From contig NZ_CP074112.1 of assembly GCF_024584785.1 (NCBI RefSeq), positions 868,001-932,000 of the forward strand: 64,000 nucleotides of DNA, written 5' to 3'. A program made the translations under genes and the position numbers. Below are positions 1-9,582 of this stretch, in pieces (positions within the stretch are counted from its first letter, which is position 1; each line of letters begins with the position of its first letter). This DNA is from Idiomarina loihiensis. GTDB taxonomy: Bacteria; Pseudomonadota; Gammaproteobacteria; Enterobacterales; Alteromonadaceae. Below the pieces are notes generated by a model that saw only the letters and a program-made list of their open reading frames with translations, did not search any database and had not been told where the DNA came from.

Positions 1-603
1 GTAATGGACTCCGTTGCTCGTATCGTCGCCTCGATGCAAGCCAGCGCCAGAATTCTCGAATTACCGGTGCCGTCAGTGGCCGCGGTCAAAGATATTATTG
101 GTATTAGTTTACAGCCAGCCATCGAAAAGCTATTTGGCCGTTTTACTACGGAGCAAATGGTGCGTTTTACCGATGTTTATCGGCAACAGTACGTGGTCGA
201 TTGCCAAACCCCGTCGCCACTTTTTGCGGGAGCATTAGCCACTTTGCAGCAGTTACGGGAGCAAGGCTATCAACTTGCGGTAGCAACCGGTAAAGCTCGT
301 CAGGGCTTGGAACGGGCTTGGGATGAAACAGCTACGCGGCAATTATTTGATTTTTCGCGCTGTGCTGACGAAGCTAAATCCAAACCCGACCCAACCATGC
401 TGGTTGATATTTTAACTGCCGCCAAACGTCAGCCTCACGAAGCCGTAATGATTGGGGATTCTATTCACGATATGCGCATGGCTGCTGCTGTTAATATGCC
501 ACGTATTGGGGTGGGCTTTGGCGTGCATGATGCCGCTCAGTTACAACCTTATCAACCGCTCGCCATCATTTCGCAGTGGCCGGATTTGTTAGCGCACGTG
601 TAA
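1..603 (+). CDS. HAD-superfamily hydrolase, 5' partial (phosphoglycolate phosphatase-like)
   Basis: Likely phosphatase acting on a small phosphorylated metabolite; substrate unknown. The frame is open at the left edge. The first visible residues (V-M-D-S) look like the end of the HAD motif I (DxDGTxxDS), so the nucleophile aspartate lies outside the window and the ATG at position 4 is not the true start. Visible from that Met: motif II threonine in AVATGK (about residue 95), motif III lysine in KSKPDP (about 127) and the motif IV acidic stretch GDSIHD (about 151-156). A helical cap region precedes motif II. In related gammaproteobacteria a similar gene sits between rluC and maf, which fits the neighbour here. 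Confidence 0.85.
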   Translation, partial: VMDSVARIVASMQASARILELPVPSVAAVKDIIGISLQPAIEKLFGRFTTEQMVRFTDVYRQQYVVDCQTPSPLFAGALATLQQLREQGYQLAVATGKARQGLERAWDETATRQLFDFSRCADEAKSKPDPTMLVDILTAAKRQPHEAVMIGDSIHDMRMAAAVNMPRIGVGFGVHDAAQLQPYQPLAIISQWPDLLAHV

Positions 604-650
604 GGCAGTCAGACTGCAAGATCATCAAGCAAGTTTAAGTGAGACCCGAT

Positions 651-1238
651 ATGAACCTAGTCTTAGCCTCCACCTCACCTTTTAGAAAAGCACTCTTAGA
701 AAAAATCATTCCTACCTTTACGGTTGCCGCACCAGAGGTGGATGAAACGCCGCTAGCCGGCGAAACAGCACCGGCGTTAGTAGAGCGCTTAGCCCAAGCA
801 AAAGCCAAAGCGTTGGCGTCTCAGTATCCTCAGCATTGGTTGATTGGTTCTGATCAGGTCGCGGTGGTCAATGGTGAGATTGTTGGCAAACCTCACACGG
901 TGGCTAATGCAATAAAACAGCTTCAAGCCGCGCAGGGTAAATCAGTAACTTTTTATACTGGGCTAGCTCTTTATGATAGCCATACCGGCGCTATGCAAAG
1001 TTGCGTAGAACCTTTTGTAGTTCACTTTCGCGAGTTAAGTTTAGCTGAAATTGAGGGCTATATTGCGCTGGAGCAGCCATTGCGCTGTGCCGGTAGCTTT
1101 AAAAGCGAAGGCTTAGGTATTAGCTTGTTTGAACGCTTAGAAGGGGATGACCCTAATAGTTTGATTGGTTTGCCATTACTGCGCTTGCTGCAGATGTTAC
1201 GGCAGTGGGGTTATAATCCATTGACCAGTACATTTTAA
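651..1238 (+). CDS. maf: Maf/YceF-type nucleotide pyrophosphatase
   Basis: Maf proteins hydrolyse modified or non-canonical nucleoside triphosphates; the YceF branch prefers 7-methyl-GTP. The product is 195 aa. It opens with the Maf signature [11 protein letters not shown] (about residues 6-16), and the catalytic aspartate is in GSDQV (D68), followed by GKP (79-81). I chose the ATG at 651, because GTGAG at 639-643 is a usable ribosome binding site; the GTG at 639 would add only four residues not typical of the family. The YceF assignment over the dTTPase YhdE branch rests on the neighbouring yceD-rpmF, where YceF is found in E. coli. Confidence 0.93.
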   Translation: MNLVLASTSPFRKALLEKIIPTFTVAAPEVDETPLAGETAPALVERLAQAKAKALASQYPQHWLIGSDQVAVVNGEIVGKPHTVANAIKQLQAAQGKSVTFYTGLALYDSHTGAMQSCVEPFVVHFRELSLAEIEGYIALEQPLRCAGSFKSEGLGISLFERLEGDDPNSLIGLPLLRLLQMLRQWGYNPLTSTF

Positions 1239-1291
1239 AAATGCGAAAATCACTTGTGTTCACTAGGCGAATCCTTTAACATTCGCGCCCT

Positions 1292-1816
1292 ATGCAGAAG
1301 GTTCGAGTACCGATTACGGTCGATCCGGTTAAAAGTGCCGGCAAACAAGTTTCTTATATCGGATTAGTTCCGGGGAAGAGTCTTGCGCGTTTGCAAGAGC
1401 TGTTATTAGAGCCGATGTCTGATGTTGATGTATCATTAAGTTTTGATACGGATGCACAAGGCATCAAACGGTTAACGGGTCATGCTGAAGTTACTGTGTG
1501 TGTTGCTTGTGAACGTTGTTCAGATGCAATGCAATGGCCAATTTCATGTGATTTTGTTTATGCTCCGATAACGAAGCGGCAAAAGGCCACCGAGATGCCG
1601 GAAGAGTACGAACCGATTGAGCTTGACGAGCTGGGCGAAATTAATCTGCATGCCTTGGTCGAAGATGAATTGATGTTGGCGTTACCCGTGGTCATTAAGC
1701 ACGATGAGCGCGAATGTCGGGTAGATAGTAAAGCAATGCAATGGGGCAAGATTGATGATGCTCCAGCAGCAAAAGATAATCCTTTTGCGGTATTGCAGGA
1801 ATTAAAGCGTAAATAA
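1292..1816 (+). CDS. yceD: YceD, DUF177 family, 23S rRNA accumulation protein
   Basis: Protein of 174 aa. YceD is linked in E. coli and plants to 23S rRNA accumulation and large-subunit assembly; its biochemical role is not settled. The DUF177 core contains a cysteine cluster (C70, C73, C76 in CVACERC), consistent with metal binding, followed by an acidic stretch around EEYEPIELDELGEINL. Almost always directly upstream of rpmF; here the gap is 18 bp, so the two are surely one transcript. About 50 bp separates it from maf, enough for a promoter, though I see no strong one. Confidence 0.93.
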   Translation: MQKVRVPITVDPVKSAGKQVSYIGLVPGKSLARLQELLLEPMSDVDVSLSFDTDAQGIKRLTGHAEVTVCVACERCSDAMQWPISCDFVYAPITKRQKATEMPEEYEPIELDELGEINLHALVEDELMLALPVVIKHDERECRVDSKAMQWGKIDDAPAAKDNPFAVLQELKRK

Positions 1817-1834
1817 ACTTAGGAGATAGCGTAA

Positions 1835-2005
1835 ATGGCTGTACAACAGAATCGGAAAAGTCGTTCGAAGCGCGACATGCGTCGTTCTCACGATGCACTG
1901 AGCGGCCCTACACTGTCGGTTGATTCTACCTCTGGTGAAACGCATCGTCGTCACCATGTAACAGCTGATGGTTTCTACAAAGGCCGTAAAGTAATTAACA
2001 AGTAA
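1835..2005 (+). CDS. rpmF: 50S ribosomal protein L32
   Basis: Small basic ribosomal protein of 56 aa. It starts [13 protein letters not shown] and continues with RRSHD, the conserved L32 N-terminal pattern, and ends [11 protein letters not shown] as in other gammaproteobacterial L32. A good ribosome binding site (AGGAG at 1821-1825) lies 9 bp before the ATG. As in E. coli L32 it lacks the four-cysteine zinc motif found in some other bacteria. It sits between yceD and plsX, the classic arrangement coupling ribosome and phospholipid synthesis genes. Confidence 0.98.
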   Translation: MAVQQNRKSRSKRDMRRSHDALSGPTLSVDSTSGETHRRHHVTADGFYKGRKVINK

Positions 2006-2024
2006 TAGTGACGGAAGTGAGGCT

Positions 2025-3050
2025 ATGGCCACACTGACACTAGCACTTGATGCAATGGGGGGCGATCATGGCCCCTCAGTTGTTATTAGCGCGCTTGCAC
2101 AGGCGCTAACAACATTTCCTGAGGTTCACTTTATTGTCGTTGGCGATGAAGCAGAACTGACGCCTTTATTGCAACAGCAACAGCTGCTGCAACACCCTCA
2201 AATTACTCTCAAGCATGCCAGCCAAACGGTCACTATGACCGACAAGCCGGGCTACTCTCTGCGTGCTAAACCAGATTCATCCATGCGCGTAGCACTCGAA
2301 TTAGTTGCTAATGAAACAGCGGCAGCCTGTGTGAGTGCCGGAAATACCGGCGCCTTGATGACCAAAGCCTACTTTACCTTAAAGACCTTGCCAGGCATTT
2401 TAAGGCCAGCCTTGATGTCGGCGATTCCTCAACAGCAGGGTAAATTAGCTTTTATGCTTGATTTAGGTGCCAATCCTGTATGTGATTCAGACACCTTGTT
2501 TCAGTTTGGGGTGATGGGTGCCGAAGCCGCGCACCAGGTCTTAAAAATCGAGCGCCCACGGGTAGCTTTACTGAATATGGGTGAAGAAGAAATCAAAGGT
2601 AATGACGTGGTAAAAGCAACGGCTGCCTTGTTACAAGCTTCTGAACACATCGACTACATAGGTTTCATTGAAGGCGATGATTTATTTTCTGGCAAAGCAG
2701 ATGTGATTGTTTGTGATGGTTTTGTCGGCAATATCGCTTTAAAAAGCTGTGAAGGCTTAGCTGATTTATTGCTCGATAATATCAAATCAAACATTAATGC
2801 TCACTGGTTAACTCGTTGGTTTGTTAAGCTTTTTTACCAGCGCCTGCAAAAATCATGGGATTGGCTGAAGCCCGACCACTATAATGGTGCAAGTCTGATA
2901 GGATTACGTGGCGTTGTGATTAAAAGCCACGGTGATGCCAATGCTCGTGCATTTTTTAGTGCCATTGAGCAAGCTGTGGAAGAAGCACAACGGGATCTAC
3001 CTGGGCGAATTCGCGACCGAGTAGAGCAAGTTCTGTTAGCACAGGAATAA
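2025..3050 (+). CDS. plsX: Phosphate acyltransferase PlsX
   Basis: PlsX converts acyl-ACP plus phosphate to acyl-phosphate, the donor used by PlsY to acylate glycerol-3-phosphate at the membrane. The product is 341 aa, usual length. It begins with the family signature [12 protein letters not shown] (about residues 5-16) and contains [11 protein letters not shown] and VCDGFVGN, typical of the PlsX Rossmann-like fold. It lies 19 bp after rpmF and 7 bp before fabH, so it is part of the same operon. Confidence 0.97.
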   Translation: MATLTLALDAMGGDHGPSVVISALAQALTTFPEVHFIVVGDEAELTPLLQQQQLLQHPQITLKHASQTVTMTDKPGYSLRAKPDSSMRVALELVANETAAACVSAGNTGALMTKAYFTLKTLPGILRPALMSAIPQQQGKLAFMLDLGANPVCDSDTLFQFGVMGAEAAHQVLKIERPRVALLNMGEEEIKGNDVVKATAALLQASEHIDYIGFIEGDDLFSGKADVIVCDGFVGNIALKSCEGLADLLLDNIKSNINAHWLTRWFVKLFYQRLQKSWDWLKPDHYNGASLIGLRGVVIKSHGDANARAFFSAIEQAVEEAQRDLPGRIRDRVEQVLLAQE

Positions 3051-3057
3051 ATGTTAC

Positions 3058-4017
3058 ATGCATGCAAAGATTGTAGGCACTGGGCATTATTTACCAGCTC
3101 AGCGTCTCACTAATGCAATGCTGGAAGAACGTGTGGACACCAGCCATGATTGGATTGTTGAGCGTACCGGTATTCATGAACGGCGCGTAGCTACTACCGC
3201 AGAGAGTGTGGTAACCATGGGGGCAGCCGCCGCTCGATCGGCTCTTCAACAAGCTCAAATGAGCGCCGATGATTTAGATCTTATCGTGGTGGCCACCACC
3301 TCTGGTGAACGAGCATTTCCTAGCGTAGGCTGTGAAATCCAAGCAGCACTCACGCACCGTAACGTACCCGCTTTTGATGTGGCTGCGGCTTGTTCAGGCT
3401 TTATTTTCGCCTTAAGTGTGGCGGATCAGTACATTCGTGCCGGTACTTATCAGCGCGTTTTAGTGATTGGTGCTGACGTGTTATCACGCTTGTGCGATCC
3501 TGATGACCGCAATACTATTGTGCTGTTCGGTGATGGTGCCGGCGCCGTCGTGTTGCAAGCTAGCGATAGCGCTGGGATTGTGTCGACCCATTTACATAGT
3601 GCCGGTGAATTTGCAGACTTACTTGGTGCCAACCATCCGCGCCGTCATCAGCCAGAGGCGTTAAGCGAAGCCTGGATGTACATGAAAGGCAATGAAGTCT
3701 TTAAAGTAGCGGTAAACAAATTAAGTGAGCTGGTTGGCGAGACGCTAGCAGCGAATCAATTAACGGCTAGCCAATTAGACTGGTTAGTTCCTCATCAAGC
3801 CAATATGCGCATTATTAAAGCTACCGCAAAGAAGCTACAGATGCCCATGGAACAAGTGGTAACGACCTTAAGTTACACCGGTAATACGTCGGCGGCATCG
3901 GTGCCAATAGCGCTGGATGTAGCAGTTCGCGATGGTCGTATCCAACGTGGGCAACGGCTACTGCTAGAAGCTTTTGGTGGCGGTTTTGCTTGGGGCTCAG
4001 CGTTAGTTGTGTATTGA
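3058..4017 (+). CDS. fabH: 3-oxoacyl-ACP synthase III (FabH)
   Basis: Condenses acetyl-CoA with malonyl-ACP to start type II fatty-acid synthesis. The product is 319 aa. The catalytic triad is intact and nearly in E. coli register: Cys112 in AACSGF, His246 in VPHQANMRI and Asn276 in YTGNTSAAS. The glycine-rich C-terminus ([11 protein letters not shown]) is typical. The ATG at 3058 lies 7 bp after the plsX stop, indicating cotranscription and possibly translational coupling. Confidence 0.98.
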   Translation: MHAKIVGTGHYLPAQRLTNAMLEERVDTSHDWIVERTGIHERRVATTAESVVTMGAAAARSALQQAQMSADDLDLIVVATTSGERAFPSVGCEIQAALTHRNVPAFDVAAACSGFIFALSVADQYIRAGTYQRVLVIGADVLSRLCDPDDRNTIVLFGDGAGAVVLQASDSAGIVSTHLHSAGEFADLLGANHPRRHQPEALSEAWMYMKGNEVFKVAVNKLSELVGETLAANQLTASQLDWLVPHQANMRIIKATAKKLQMPMEQVVTTLSYTGNTSAASVPIALDVAVRDGRIQRGQRLLLEAFGGGFAWGSALVVY

Positions 4018-4046
4018 TTATCATCAGAATGAAATAAAAGGATAGC

Positions 4047-4985
4047 ATGATGCGTGCTTATGTTTTTCCCGGTCAGGGGTCGCAAACTGTAGGTATGTTA
4101 GCAGAGCTTGCGGCTGAGTTTCCGCAGGTCGAGCAGACCTTTGCTGAAGCCAGTGACGTGCTTGGCTATGATTTGTGGCAGTTAACCCAGCATGGTCCGG
4201 CCGAGCAACTGAATGAAACGCAGCGCACTCAACCAGCGCTGTTGGCTGCTAGTGTGGCTTTGTATCGGGTGCTGGTAGCCCAAGGTGTGGCGGTGCCAGA
4301 ATTCATGGCCGGACATAGTTTAGGTGAATACTCAGCGCTGGTTTGTGCTGGGGTGATAGAGTTTACTGATGCGGTGCAATTGGTGGCTCATCGTGGCGAG
4401 TACATGCAGCAAGCAGTGCCAGCTGGGGTAGGTGGCATGGCAGCGATCATCGGGTTAGATGATGCCGCTGTAATAGCTGCCTGCCAAGAAGCAGCCGGAG
4501 ACGAGGTGGTGGCCGCAGTTAACTTTAACTCGCCAGGCCAGGTGGTTATTGCCGGCCATGCTGCGGCCGTAGAGCGTGCCTCGGCAGCCTGTAAAGAAGC
4601 AGGAGCAAAGCGAGCGTTACCGTTGCCCGTCAGTGTGCCATCCCATTGTCAGCTGATGCAGCCGGCCGCCGAGCGTTTGGCAGTGGATTTAGCAGCGCTG
4701 ACGCTGCATCAGCCGCAAGTACCGGTCATCAACAACGTTGACGTGGTAGCTCCGCGTGAACCCGATGCTATTCGTGATGCCTTAATTAGACAGCTGTATT
4801 CGCCCGTACGCTGGACTGAGACTATCGAAAGTTTAGCAGCGCAAGGCGTGACTGAAGTGTACGAAGTGGGTCCAGGTAAAGTTTTAACGGGCTTGATCAA
4901 ACGCATTGATAAAAATCTGCAGACAGACGCGCTCAATACCATCGATAGTATGCAAAGCGTCATAAAAGGAAGCAACCATGAGTGA
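4047..4985 (+). CDS. fabD: Malonyl-CoA:ACP transacylase (FabD)
   Basis: Transfers malonyl from CoA to acyl carrier protein. The product is 312 aa. It has the oxyanion-hole motif FPGQGSQ (about residues 7-13) and the nucleophilic elbow GHSLGEYSAL with Ser91. Two adjacent ATG codons start the frame; the first at 4047 follows AAAAGGATAGC and is used here, the second at 4050 would also do. The last codons overlap the fabG start by 8 bp, so the two are translationally coupled. Confidence 0.97.
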   Translation: MMRAYVFPGQGSQTVGMLAELAAEFPQVEQTFAEASDVLGYDLWQLTQHGPAEQLNETQRTQPALLAASVALYRVLVAQGVAVPEFMAGHSLGEYSALVCAGVIEFTDAVQLVAHRGEYMQQAVPAGVGGMAAIIGLDDAAVIAACQEAAGDEVVAAVNFNSPGQVVIAGHAAAVERASAACKEAGAKRALPLPVSVPSHCQLMQPAAERLAVDLAALTLHQPQVPVINNVDVVAPREPDAIRDALIRQLYSPVRWTETIESLAAQGVTEVYEVGPGKVLTGLIKRIDKNLQTDALNTIDSMQSVIKGSNHE

Positions 4986-5724
4986 ATTATTTAAATTAAC
5001 GGGACAAGTGGCGTTAGTCACCGGCGCGAGTCGCGGTATTGGTAAGGCGATTGCTGAGCAATTAGTGGCGCAAGGTGTAACTGTGGTAGGTACAGCAACG
5101 ACTACGGCCGGTGCAGAAGCTATTTCTAGTTATTTAGGTGAGCACGGGGTTGGCGTCGCATTAGATGTCACCGCAGATGAAAGCGTGGCTAGTATCTTAG
5201 CTTTCATTGATGAAACCTATGGTCAACTTGATATCTTAGTTAATAACGCCGGCATTACCAAAGATAATCTGCTGATGCGAATGAAAGAAGATGACTGGGA
5301 TAGCGTTTTAGACACCAACTTAAAGTCTGTGTTCAGACTCAGTAAAGGGGTGCTACGCGGTATGATGAAGCGTCGCCATGGTCGTATTATCAATATTTCT
5401 TCGGTGGTGGGTACCACGGGTAATCCGGGCCAGGTGAATTACTGTGCAGCCAAAGCTGGAGTCGTCGGCTTTACTAAATCATTAGCGCAAGAAATTGCGG
5501 CTCGCGGAATTACAGTAAATTGCGTGGCGCCAGGTTTTATTGATACTGATATGACAAAAGCGCTGACAGAAGATCAAAAACAAGCTATTTTTAGCAATAT
5601 ACCAGCAGCAAGACTGGGTAAACCAGAAGAAATAGCTGCAGCCGTGGTGTTCTTAGCATCACCGGGTGCAGCCTACATCACCGGTGAAACAATTCATGTT
5701 AACGGTGGCATGGCGATGGTGTAA
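4978..5724 (+). CDS. fabG: 3-oxoacyl-ACP reductase (FabG)
   Basis: NADPH-dependent reduction of 3-oxoacyl-ACP, a short-chain dehydrogenase of 248 aa. Cofactor-binding TGASRGIG is near residues 15-22, NNAG at 89-92, and the active-site Ser-Tyr-Lys are seen in INISSVVG and VNYCAAKAG (Tyr155, Lys159). The C-terminal VNGGMAMV matches FabG rather than other SDRs. A 141 bp gap separates it from acpP, which probably also has its own promoter, as in E. coli. Confidence 0.97.
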   Translation: MSELFKLTGQVALVTGASRGIGKAIAEQLVAQGVTVVGTATTTAGAEAISSYLGEHGVGVALDVTADESVASILAFIDETYGQLDILVNNAGITKDNLLMRMKEDDWDSVLDTNLKSVFRLSKGVLRGMMKRRHGRIINISSVVGTTGNPGQVNYCAAKAGVVGFTKSLAQEIAARGITVNCVAPGFIDTDMTKALTEDQKQAIFSNIPAARLGKPEEIAAAVVFLASPGAAYITGETIHVNGGMAMV

Positions 5725-5865
5725 CAAGCCAGTTAGTTCAAGTAAAGTTGTGCTTAAGGGGTACGACCTCTCGGGTAAAGCGCAATTTTTGCTTTATTAA
5801 TGGCGATGCATTCACTACACTAAGCCCAATTTTGAACGGGTGACCTAAATTTCAAGGGACATACA

Positions 5866-6105
5866 ATGAGTAATATCGAAGATCGCGTAAAGAAAATTAT
5901 TGTTGAACAACTAGGTGTTAAAGAAGAAGAAGTGAAACCAGAAGCTTCTTTTGAAAATGACCTAGGTGCTGACTCACTAGATATCGTTGAGTTAGTTATG
6001 GCTTTAGAAGAAGAGTTTGGTACTGAAATTCCAGACGAAGAAGCTGAAAAGCTGAAAACTGTGCAAGCAGCAATCGATTACGTGAACAATCACGCAAACG
6101 ACTAA
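5866..6105 (+). CDS. acpP: Acyl carrier protein
   Basis: Carrier of growing acyl chains in fatty-acid synthesis. The product is 79 aa and very acidic. The phosphopantetheine attachment serine is Ser37 in [11 protein letters not shown] ribosome binding site (AAGGGA at 5854-5859) precedes the ATG. Codon use is more biased towards GAA, GTT and GCT than neighbours, as expected for a very abundant protein. A strong intrinsic terminator follows 18 bp after the stop. Confidence 0.99.
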   Translation: MSNIEDRVKKIIVEQLGVKEEEVKPEASFENDLGADSLDIVELVMALEEEFGTEIPDEEAEKLKTVQAAIDYVNNHAND

Positions 6106-6123
6106 GTTCTAAGCAAGCGCAGA

Positions 6124-6151
6124 GGCGGAATGAAAATTCCGCCTTTTTTTT
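6124..6151 (+). terminator. Intrinsic terminator after acpP
   Basis: Perfect 8-bp stem GGCGGAAT / ATTCCGCC (6124-6131 and 6136-6143), loop GAAA, followed by eight T residues (6144-6151). A GNRA-type tetraloop and long U-tract make this a textbook terminator. The next gene, pabC, begins only three bases later, so pabC and the genes after it depend on read-through of this structure or on a promoter I cannot identify. Confidence 0.93.
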
Positions 6152-6153
6152 GC

Positions 6154-6951
6154 ATGTGGATGAATGGCCAGCCCCTTACTCAAACTTCTCTAGACCGTGG
6201 TCTACAATTTGGCGACGGACACTTCACTACGTTAGTTATTCAGGCCGGTACGATCCAGGCTTGGTCGTCTCATTGGCAACGCCTTCAGTACGCCAGTCAG
6301 CAGTTACGGATGCAACTACCCAGCGCCGATGAAGTGCTGCACTTACTGCAGCAGATTGCCCAACAACATCCTCAGAGTGTCATCAAAATTATTATAACTC
6401 GTGGCGCAAGTGCTCGCGGTTATCGCTTAGATCACCAAGCTAGGGGCCACTGGTACGTGCAGCGCTCAGATCTACCACCTTGGTCAGCACGCCCGTTACG
6501 AGTGGCGTTAGCGCATTTTAAGTTAGCGCAGCAGCCTATGTTAGCTGGTTTAAAAAGCTTAAACAGATTAGAGCAGGTGTTGCTTAGCGATGAATGTGAA
6601 CAACGTGGTTTTGATGATTTATTAGTCACAGACACACAAGCGAACATTATTGAAGCAACCAGTAGTAATATCTTTTGGTATGATGGTAAGCAATGGTGCA
6701 CACCGCGCTTAGAGCAAGCTGGAATTGCCGGTGTGGTAAGAAAACAATTGATTGATAAGCAAATCATTGGCAAGGTAAAGCTTACTAAACTAAGGCCCGC
6801 AGAATTAGCGCAAGTAGAACAAATGTTCGTGTGTAATTGTGTGTTAGGGCCGCGGCCAATAGCCGCTATTGATGGCCGAATGCTAGCCATGCCAGAGTTA
6901 CCAAAGGAACTTAATCAGTGGGATGTAAACGCCTCGTTATTGCTAGCTTAA
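6154..6951 (+). CDS. pabC: Aminodeoxychorismate lyase (PabC)
   Basis: PLP enzyme converting 4-amino-4-deoxychorismate to p-aminobenzoate plus pyruvate, for folate. From the ATG at 6154 it is 265 aa. Fold-type IV signatures are present: NGQPLTQTSLDRGLQFGDGHFTT near the N-terminus, the PLP lysine in AGLKSLNRLEQVLL, and EATSSNIFW. An in-frame ATG at 6130 lies inside the acpP terminator hairpin and would add MKIPPFFC, which is not family-like; ATG 6154 (MWMNGQ) matches the E. coli start (MFLING) best, with ATG 6160 a second option. No clear ribosome binding site is visible. The 3' end overlaps mltG by 34 bp. Confidence 0.9.
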   Translation: MWMNGQPLTQTSLDRGLQFGDGHFTTLVIQAGTIQAWSSHWQRLQYASQQLRMQLPSADEVLHLLQQIAQQHPQSVIKIIITRGASARGYRLDHQARGHWYVQRSDLPPWSARPLRVALAHFKLAQQPMLAGLKSLNRLEQVLLSDECEQRGFDDLLVTDTQANIIEATSSNIFWYDGKQWCTPRLEQAGIAGVVRKQLIDKQIIGKVKLTKLRPAELAQVEQMFVCNCVLGPRPIAAIDGRMLAMPELPKELNQWDVNASLLLA

Positions 6952-7973
6952 TTGCTTGCCTGCTTGTGCTTGCTGGGGGCATTGGTGCCTTTGGTTATGG
7001 TACTTGGTTGCTTAAACAACCCTTAGGTTTAGCAGATGACGTGTTGCTGGAAGTTAAGCCAGGTACCCATGCGCGTAGTCTGTTGCATCAGTTACAACAA
7101 CAAGGTGCGCAGCTTGAAGTCACTCCAAGTTATCTAGCAAGTCGCATCTTGGTTACTCCGCATCATTTACAAGCTGGGGTTTATGCGATTACGCCAACAC
7201 ATACCTTGCAGCAAGTATGGCAAGAGTTGCAAGCCGGTAAACAACATCAATTTCAAGTGAGTTTGATCGAGGGGATGACGTTGCAGCAAGTGTTGGCTCG
7301 GTTGCAAGCAAGTCCATATTTAGCCAGTGAGCCGTTGCAGCAATTGGCCGCGAACGACGGTGAGGCTTTGTTAGCTTTGCTAGGACGTGAGCTTGGCCGC
7401 GATTATCAGCACCTGTTTGATGAGATTCCGGCAACGTTGGAAGGCTTGTTTTTTCCGGAAACCTACCATTATCGCGCCTATACCTCTGCGCTTGATATTT
7501 TGCGGGCTGCGTACGATAAAATGCAGCAGCAATTAGCACAAATTTGGCAGCAACGAGACGCTGATTTGCCCTATGCAAATGCTTATGATTTGCTTATCAT
7601 GGCATCCATTATTGAAAAAGAAACAGGGATCACTGGCGAGCGAGCTACTGTTGCTTCGGTGTTTGTAAACCGTTTGCGTTCCGGCATGCGGCTGCAATCG
7701 GATCCAACAACAATCTACGGCATCACTGAGTTTGATGGTAATTTAACCCGAGCTCATTTGCGCGAACACACAGCTTATAACACCTATCGGATTAAACGTT
7801 TACCACCAACGCCAATTGCTATGCCAAGTCGGGCGAGTTTGTTAGCAGCGGCCCATCCCGCCTCAACGGATTATTTTTACTTTGTTGCGGACGGCTCTGG
7901 CGGGCATGTTTTTTCCAAAACCTTAGCCGAGCACAACGCCGCGGTAAATCGCTATCAACGCCAACAACCCTAG
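6918..7973 (+). CDS. mltG: Endolytic murein transglycosylase MltG
   Basis: Inner-membrane enzyme thought to cut nascent glycan strands and set glycan chain length. The product is 351 aa. A single N-terminal membrane anchor spans about residues 7-28 (VIASLIACLLVLAGGIGAF). The YceG catalytic region reads MASIIEKETGITGER, with the likely catalytic Glu233, followed by VFVNRLRSGMRLQSDPT. The start is GTG at 6918, inside pabC, with ribosome binding site AAAGGAA at 6902-6908; no later Met preserves the anchor. The gene order pabC-mltG-tmk-holB is conserved in gammaproteobacteria. Confidence 0.95.
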   Translation: MGCKRLVIASLIACLLVLAGGIGAFGYGTWLLKQPLGLADDVLLEVKPGTHARSLLHQLQQQGAQLEVTPSYLASRILVTPHHLQAGVYAITPTHTLQQVWQELQAGKQHQFQVSLIEGMTLQQVLARLQASPYLASEPLQQLAANDGEALLALLGRELGRDYQHLFDEIPATLEGLFFPETYHYRAYTSALDILRAAYDKMQQQLAQIWQQRDADLPYANAYDLLIMASIIEKETGITGERATVASVFVNRLRSGMRLQSDPTTIYGITEFDGNLTRAHLREHTAYNTYRIKRLPPTPIAMPSRASLLAAAHPASTDYFYFVADGSGGHVFSKTLAEHNAAVNRYQRQQP

Positions 7974-7989
7974 GCTATAACGGAAAGCT

Positions 7990-8622
7990 ATGAACGGAAA
8001 ATTTATTGTAATTGAGGGCCTAGAAGGGGCCGGTAAGAGTACCGCAATAGCTTGTGTGATGGCTTATCTACAGCAACACAAGCTGCAACCTGTAACGGTA
8101 CGCGAGCCCGGTGGCACCCCGCTAGCTGAGGCGATTCGAGATTTAGTGAAGCAGCAGTGGCAAGAACAACTCACTGCAGAAACAGAATTATTACTGATGT
8201 ATGCCAGTCGTTCGCAGTTGGTGGCCAATGTGATCAAACCGGCGCTAGCGCAACAACAATGGGTCGTTGCTGATCGCCATGATCTGTCCTCACGGGCTTA
8301 CCAAGGGGGTGGGCGCCAGCTAGGTGATGCTAAGCTTCAAGCATTAAAAACCCTTGTCTTAGGTGACTTTGCGCCAGACCTAACATTACTCCTAGATATC
8401 GACCCTCAGGTGGGACTGCAGCGAGCGCGCAGTCGTGGTGATTTAGATCGCATCGAGCAAGAGCATGTTAGTTTCTTCGAGCGAACGCGGCAACGCTATC
8501 TGGAGATAGCTGCAGCAGATCCTTCTATTAAGGTGATTGCTGCAGAGCAATCCATCGAGCAAGTGCAACAGCAAATCATTGCTGTACTTGATGAGTATCT
8601 TGTTCAGTTGGGGTTACGCTAG
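7990..8622 (+). CDS. tmk: Thymidylate kinase
   Basis: Phosphorylates dTMP to dTDP. The product is 210 aa. P-loop GLEGAGKST (residues 10-18), the substrate motif [15 protein letters not shown] and the LID region [10 protein letters not shown] are all present. The LID arginine pattern resembles the E. coli type II enzyme. It abuts holB exactly (stop 8620-8622, next ATG 8623), as expected in a tight operon. Confidence 0.98.
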   Translation: MNGKFIVIEGLEGAGKSTAIACVMAYLQQHKLQPVTVREPGGTPLAEAIRDLVKQQWQEQLTAETELLLMYASRSQLVANVIKPALAQQQWVVADRHDLSSRAYQGGGRQLGDAKLQALKTLVLGDFAPDLTLLLDIDPQVGLQRARSRGDLDRIEQEHVSFFERTRQRYLEIAAADPSIKVIAAEQSIEQVQQQIIAVLDEYLVQLGLR

Positions 8623-9582
8623 ATGAGTGCGCCTTGGCTACGTATACCTTGGCAGGAGCTGGTGCAGGCTCAACGCCAACAACAATTGAGTCATGCTCAT
8701 TGCATTCCGTGGCAGCCAGCGTTAGGCACGGACGTGTTTATCGATGCCTTTATTGCGTTGCTACTATGCCAGCAGCCAAGCGGTAAGGCCTGTGGTACCT
8801 GTAAAAGTTGTTTGTTATACAAAGCTCATACTCATCCCGATTACCATCAGGTAGACGTTGCCGAAGGTAAAACGACCATCGGCGTTGATGCTATCAGAGC
8901 GCTGACCGAAGCGCTGCAAGGCACAGCAACCCAGCAAGGCAACAAGGTTGCTTGGATTCAGCATGCCGACAGGATGACTGTAGCGGCGGCGAATGCGTTG
9001 TTAAAAACCTTAGAAGAGCCAACTGCCAACACCTATTTGATTTTGAGCCCAGAACGCACCAGTCAGTTATTACCGACGTTACGTAGCCGGATGCGACTTC
9101 ATCGCTTTTCTTCACCGGCGCTGGCAGATTTACAAGCGTGGCTTGAACACCAATTACAGCAACCCTTGAGCAAGGCGCAGCAGCAATTGATGCAGCGTTA
9201 TGCGCAGGCACCCTACACAGCATTGGCAAAGGTGCAAGCAGGCAACGATGACAGCGTAGCTGAGCTTGAACTCCTGCTACAAGTACTGGCGGGTCAGGGC
9301 AGTTGGCCGCTACTTACCAAGGGCAATTGGCTGGGCTATCTAGATGCCAGTGCCAAGCTGTTACAAGAGCTTATTCGAGTAAGCCAAAGATTACCTGAAC
9401 AACGTTTGAACTATCCAGAGCTGCAGCAACAGCTAACCAGCTTATTGGGCGTAAAGGGCTACTCGGTTAGTCAGCTAAACCAGTGGCTGCACCTATGCTA
9501 TACTTTGCGTCAGCAAACAGAGCAGCAACCAGGCTTGAATGGCCCGTTATTATTACAACAACAGTGGTTATTATGGACTTAG
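8623..9582 (+). CDS. holB: DNA polymerase III subunit delta' (HolB)
   Basis: Clamp-loader subunit. The product is 319 aa. Zinc ligands are Cys49, Cys57, Cys60 and Cys63 (CQQPSGKACGTCKSC), matching the spacing of E. coli delta'. The P-loop is degenerate (ALGTDVFID), as expected for delta', which does not bind ATP. The sensor 1 segment and LLKTLEEP motif of AAA+ loaders are clear. Rich in glutamine and leucine. The stop overlaps the pilZ start by 10 bp. Confidence 0.96.
   Translation: MSAPWLRIPWQELVQAQRQQQLSHAHCIPWQPALGTDVFIDAFIALLLCQQPSGKACGTCKSCLLYKAHTHPDYHQVDVAEGKTTIGVDAIRALTEALQGTATQQGNKVAWIQHADRMTVAAANALLKTLEEPTANTYLILSPERTSQLLPTLRSRMRLHRFSSPALADLQAWLEHQLQQPLSKAQQQLMQRYAQAPYTALAKVQAGNDDSVAELELLLQVLAGQGSWPLLTKGNWLGYLDASAKLLQELIRVSQRLPEQRLNYPELQQQLTSLLGVKGYSVSQLNQWLHLCYTLRQQTEQQPGLNGPLLLQQQWLLWT

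Noticed and set aside
5725-5865. Attenuator hairpin TAAAGC/GCTTTA before acpP
   Set aside because: The stem is only 6 bp with its T-run in the loop, too weak for a terminator; more likely part of an AT-rich promoter region.
6130-6153. pabC starting at ATG 6130
   Set aside because: This ATG lies in the acpP terminator stem and adds MKIPPFFC, which does not resemble PabC N-termini.
6432-6890. 152-codon open frame antisense to pabC
   Set aside because: A shadow of a well-supported gene, with no family features, ribosome binding site or homology-like motifs.
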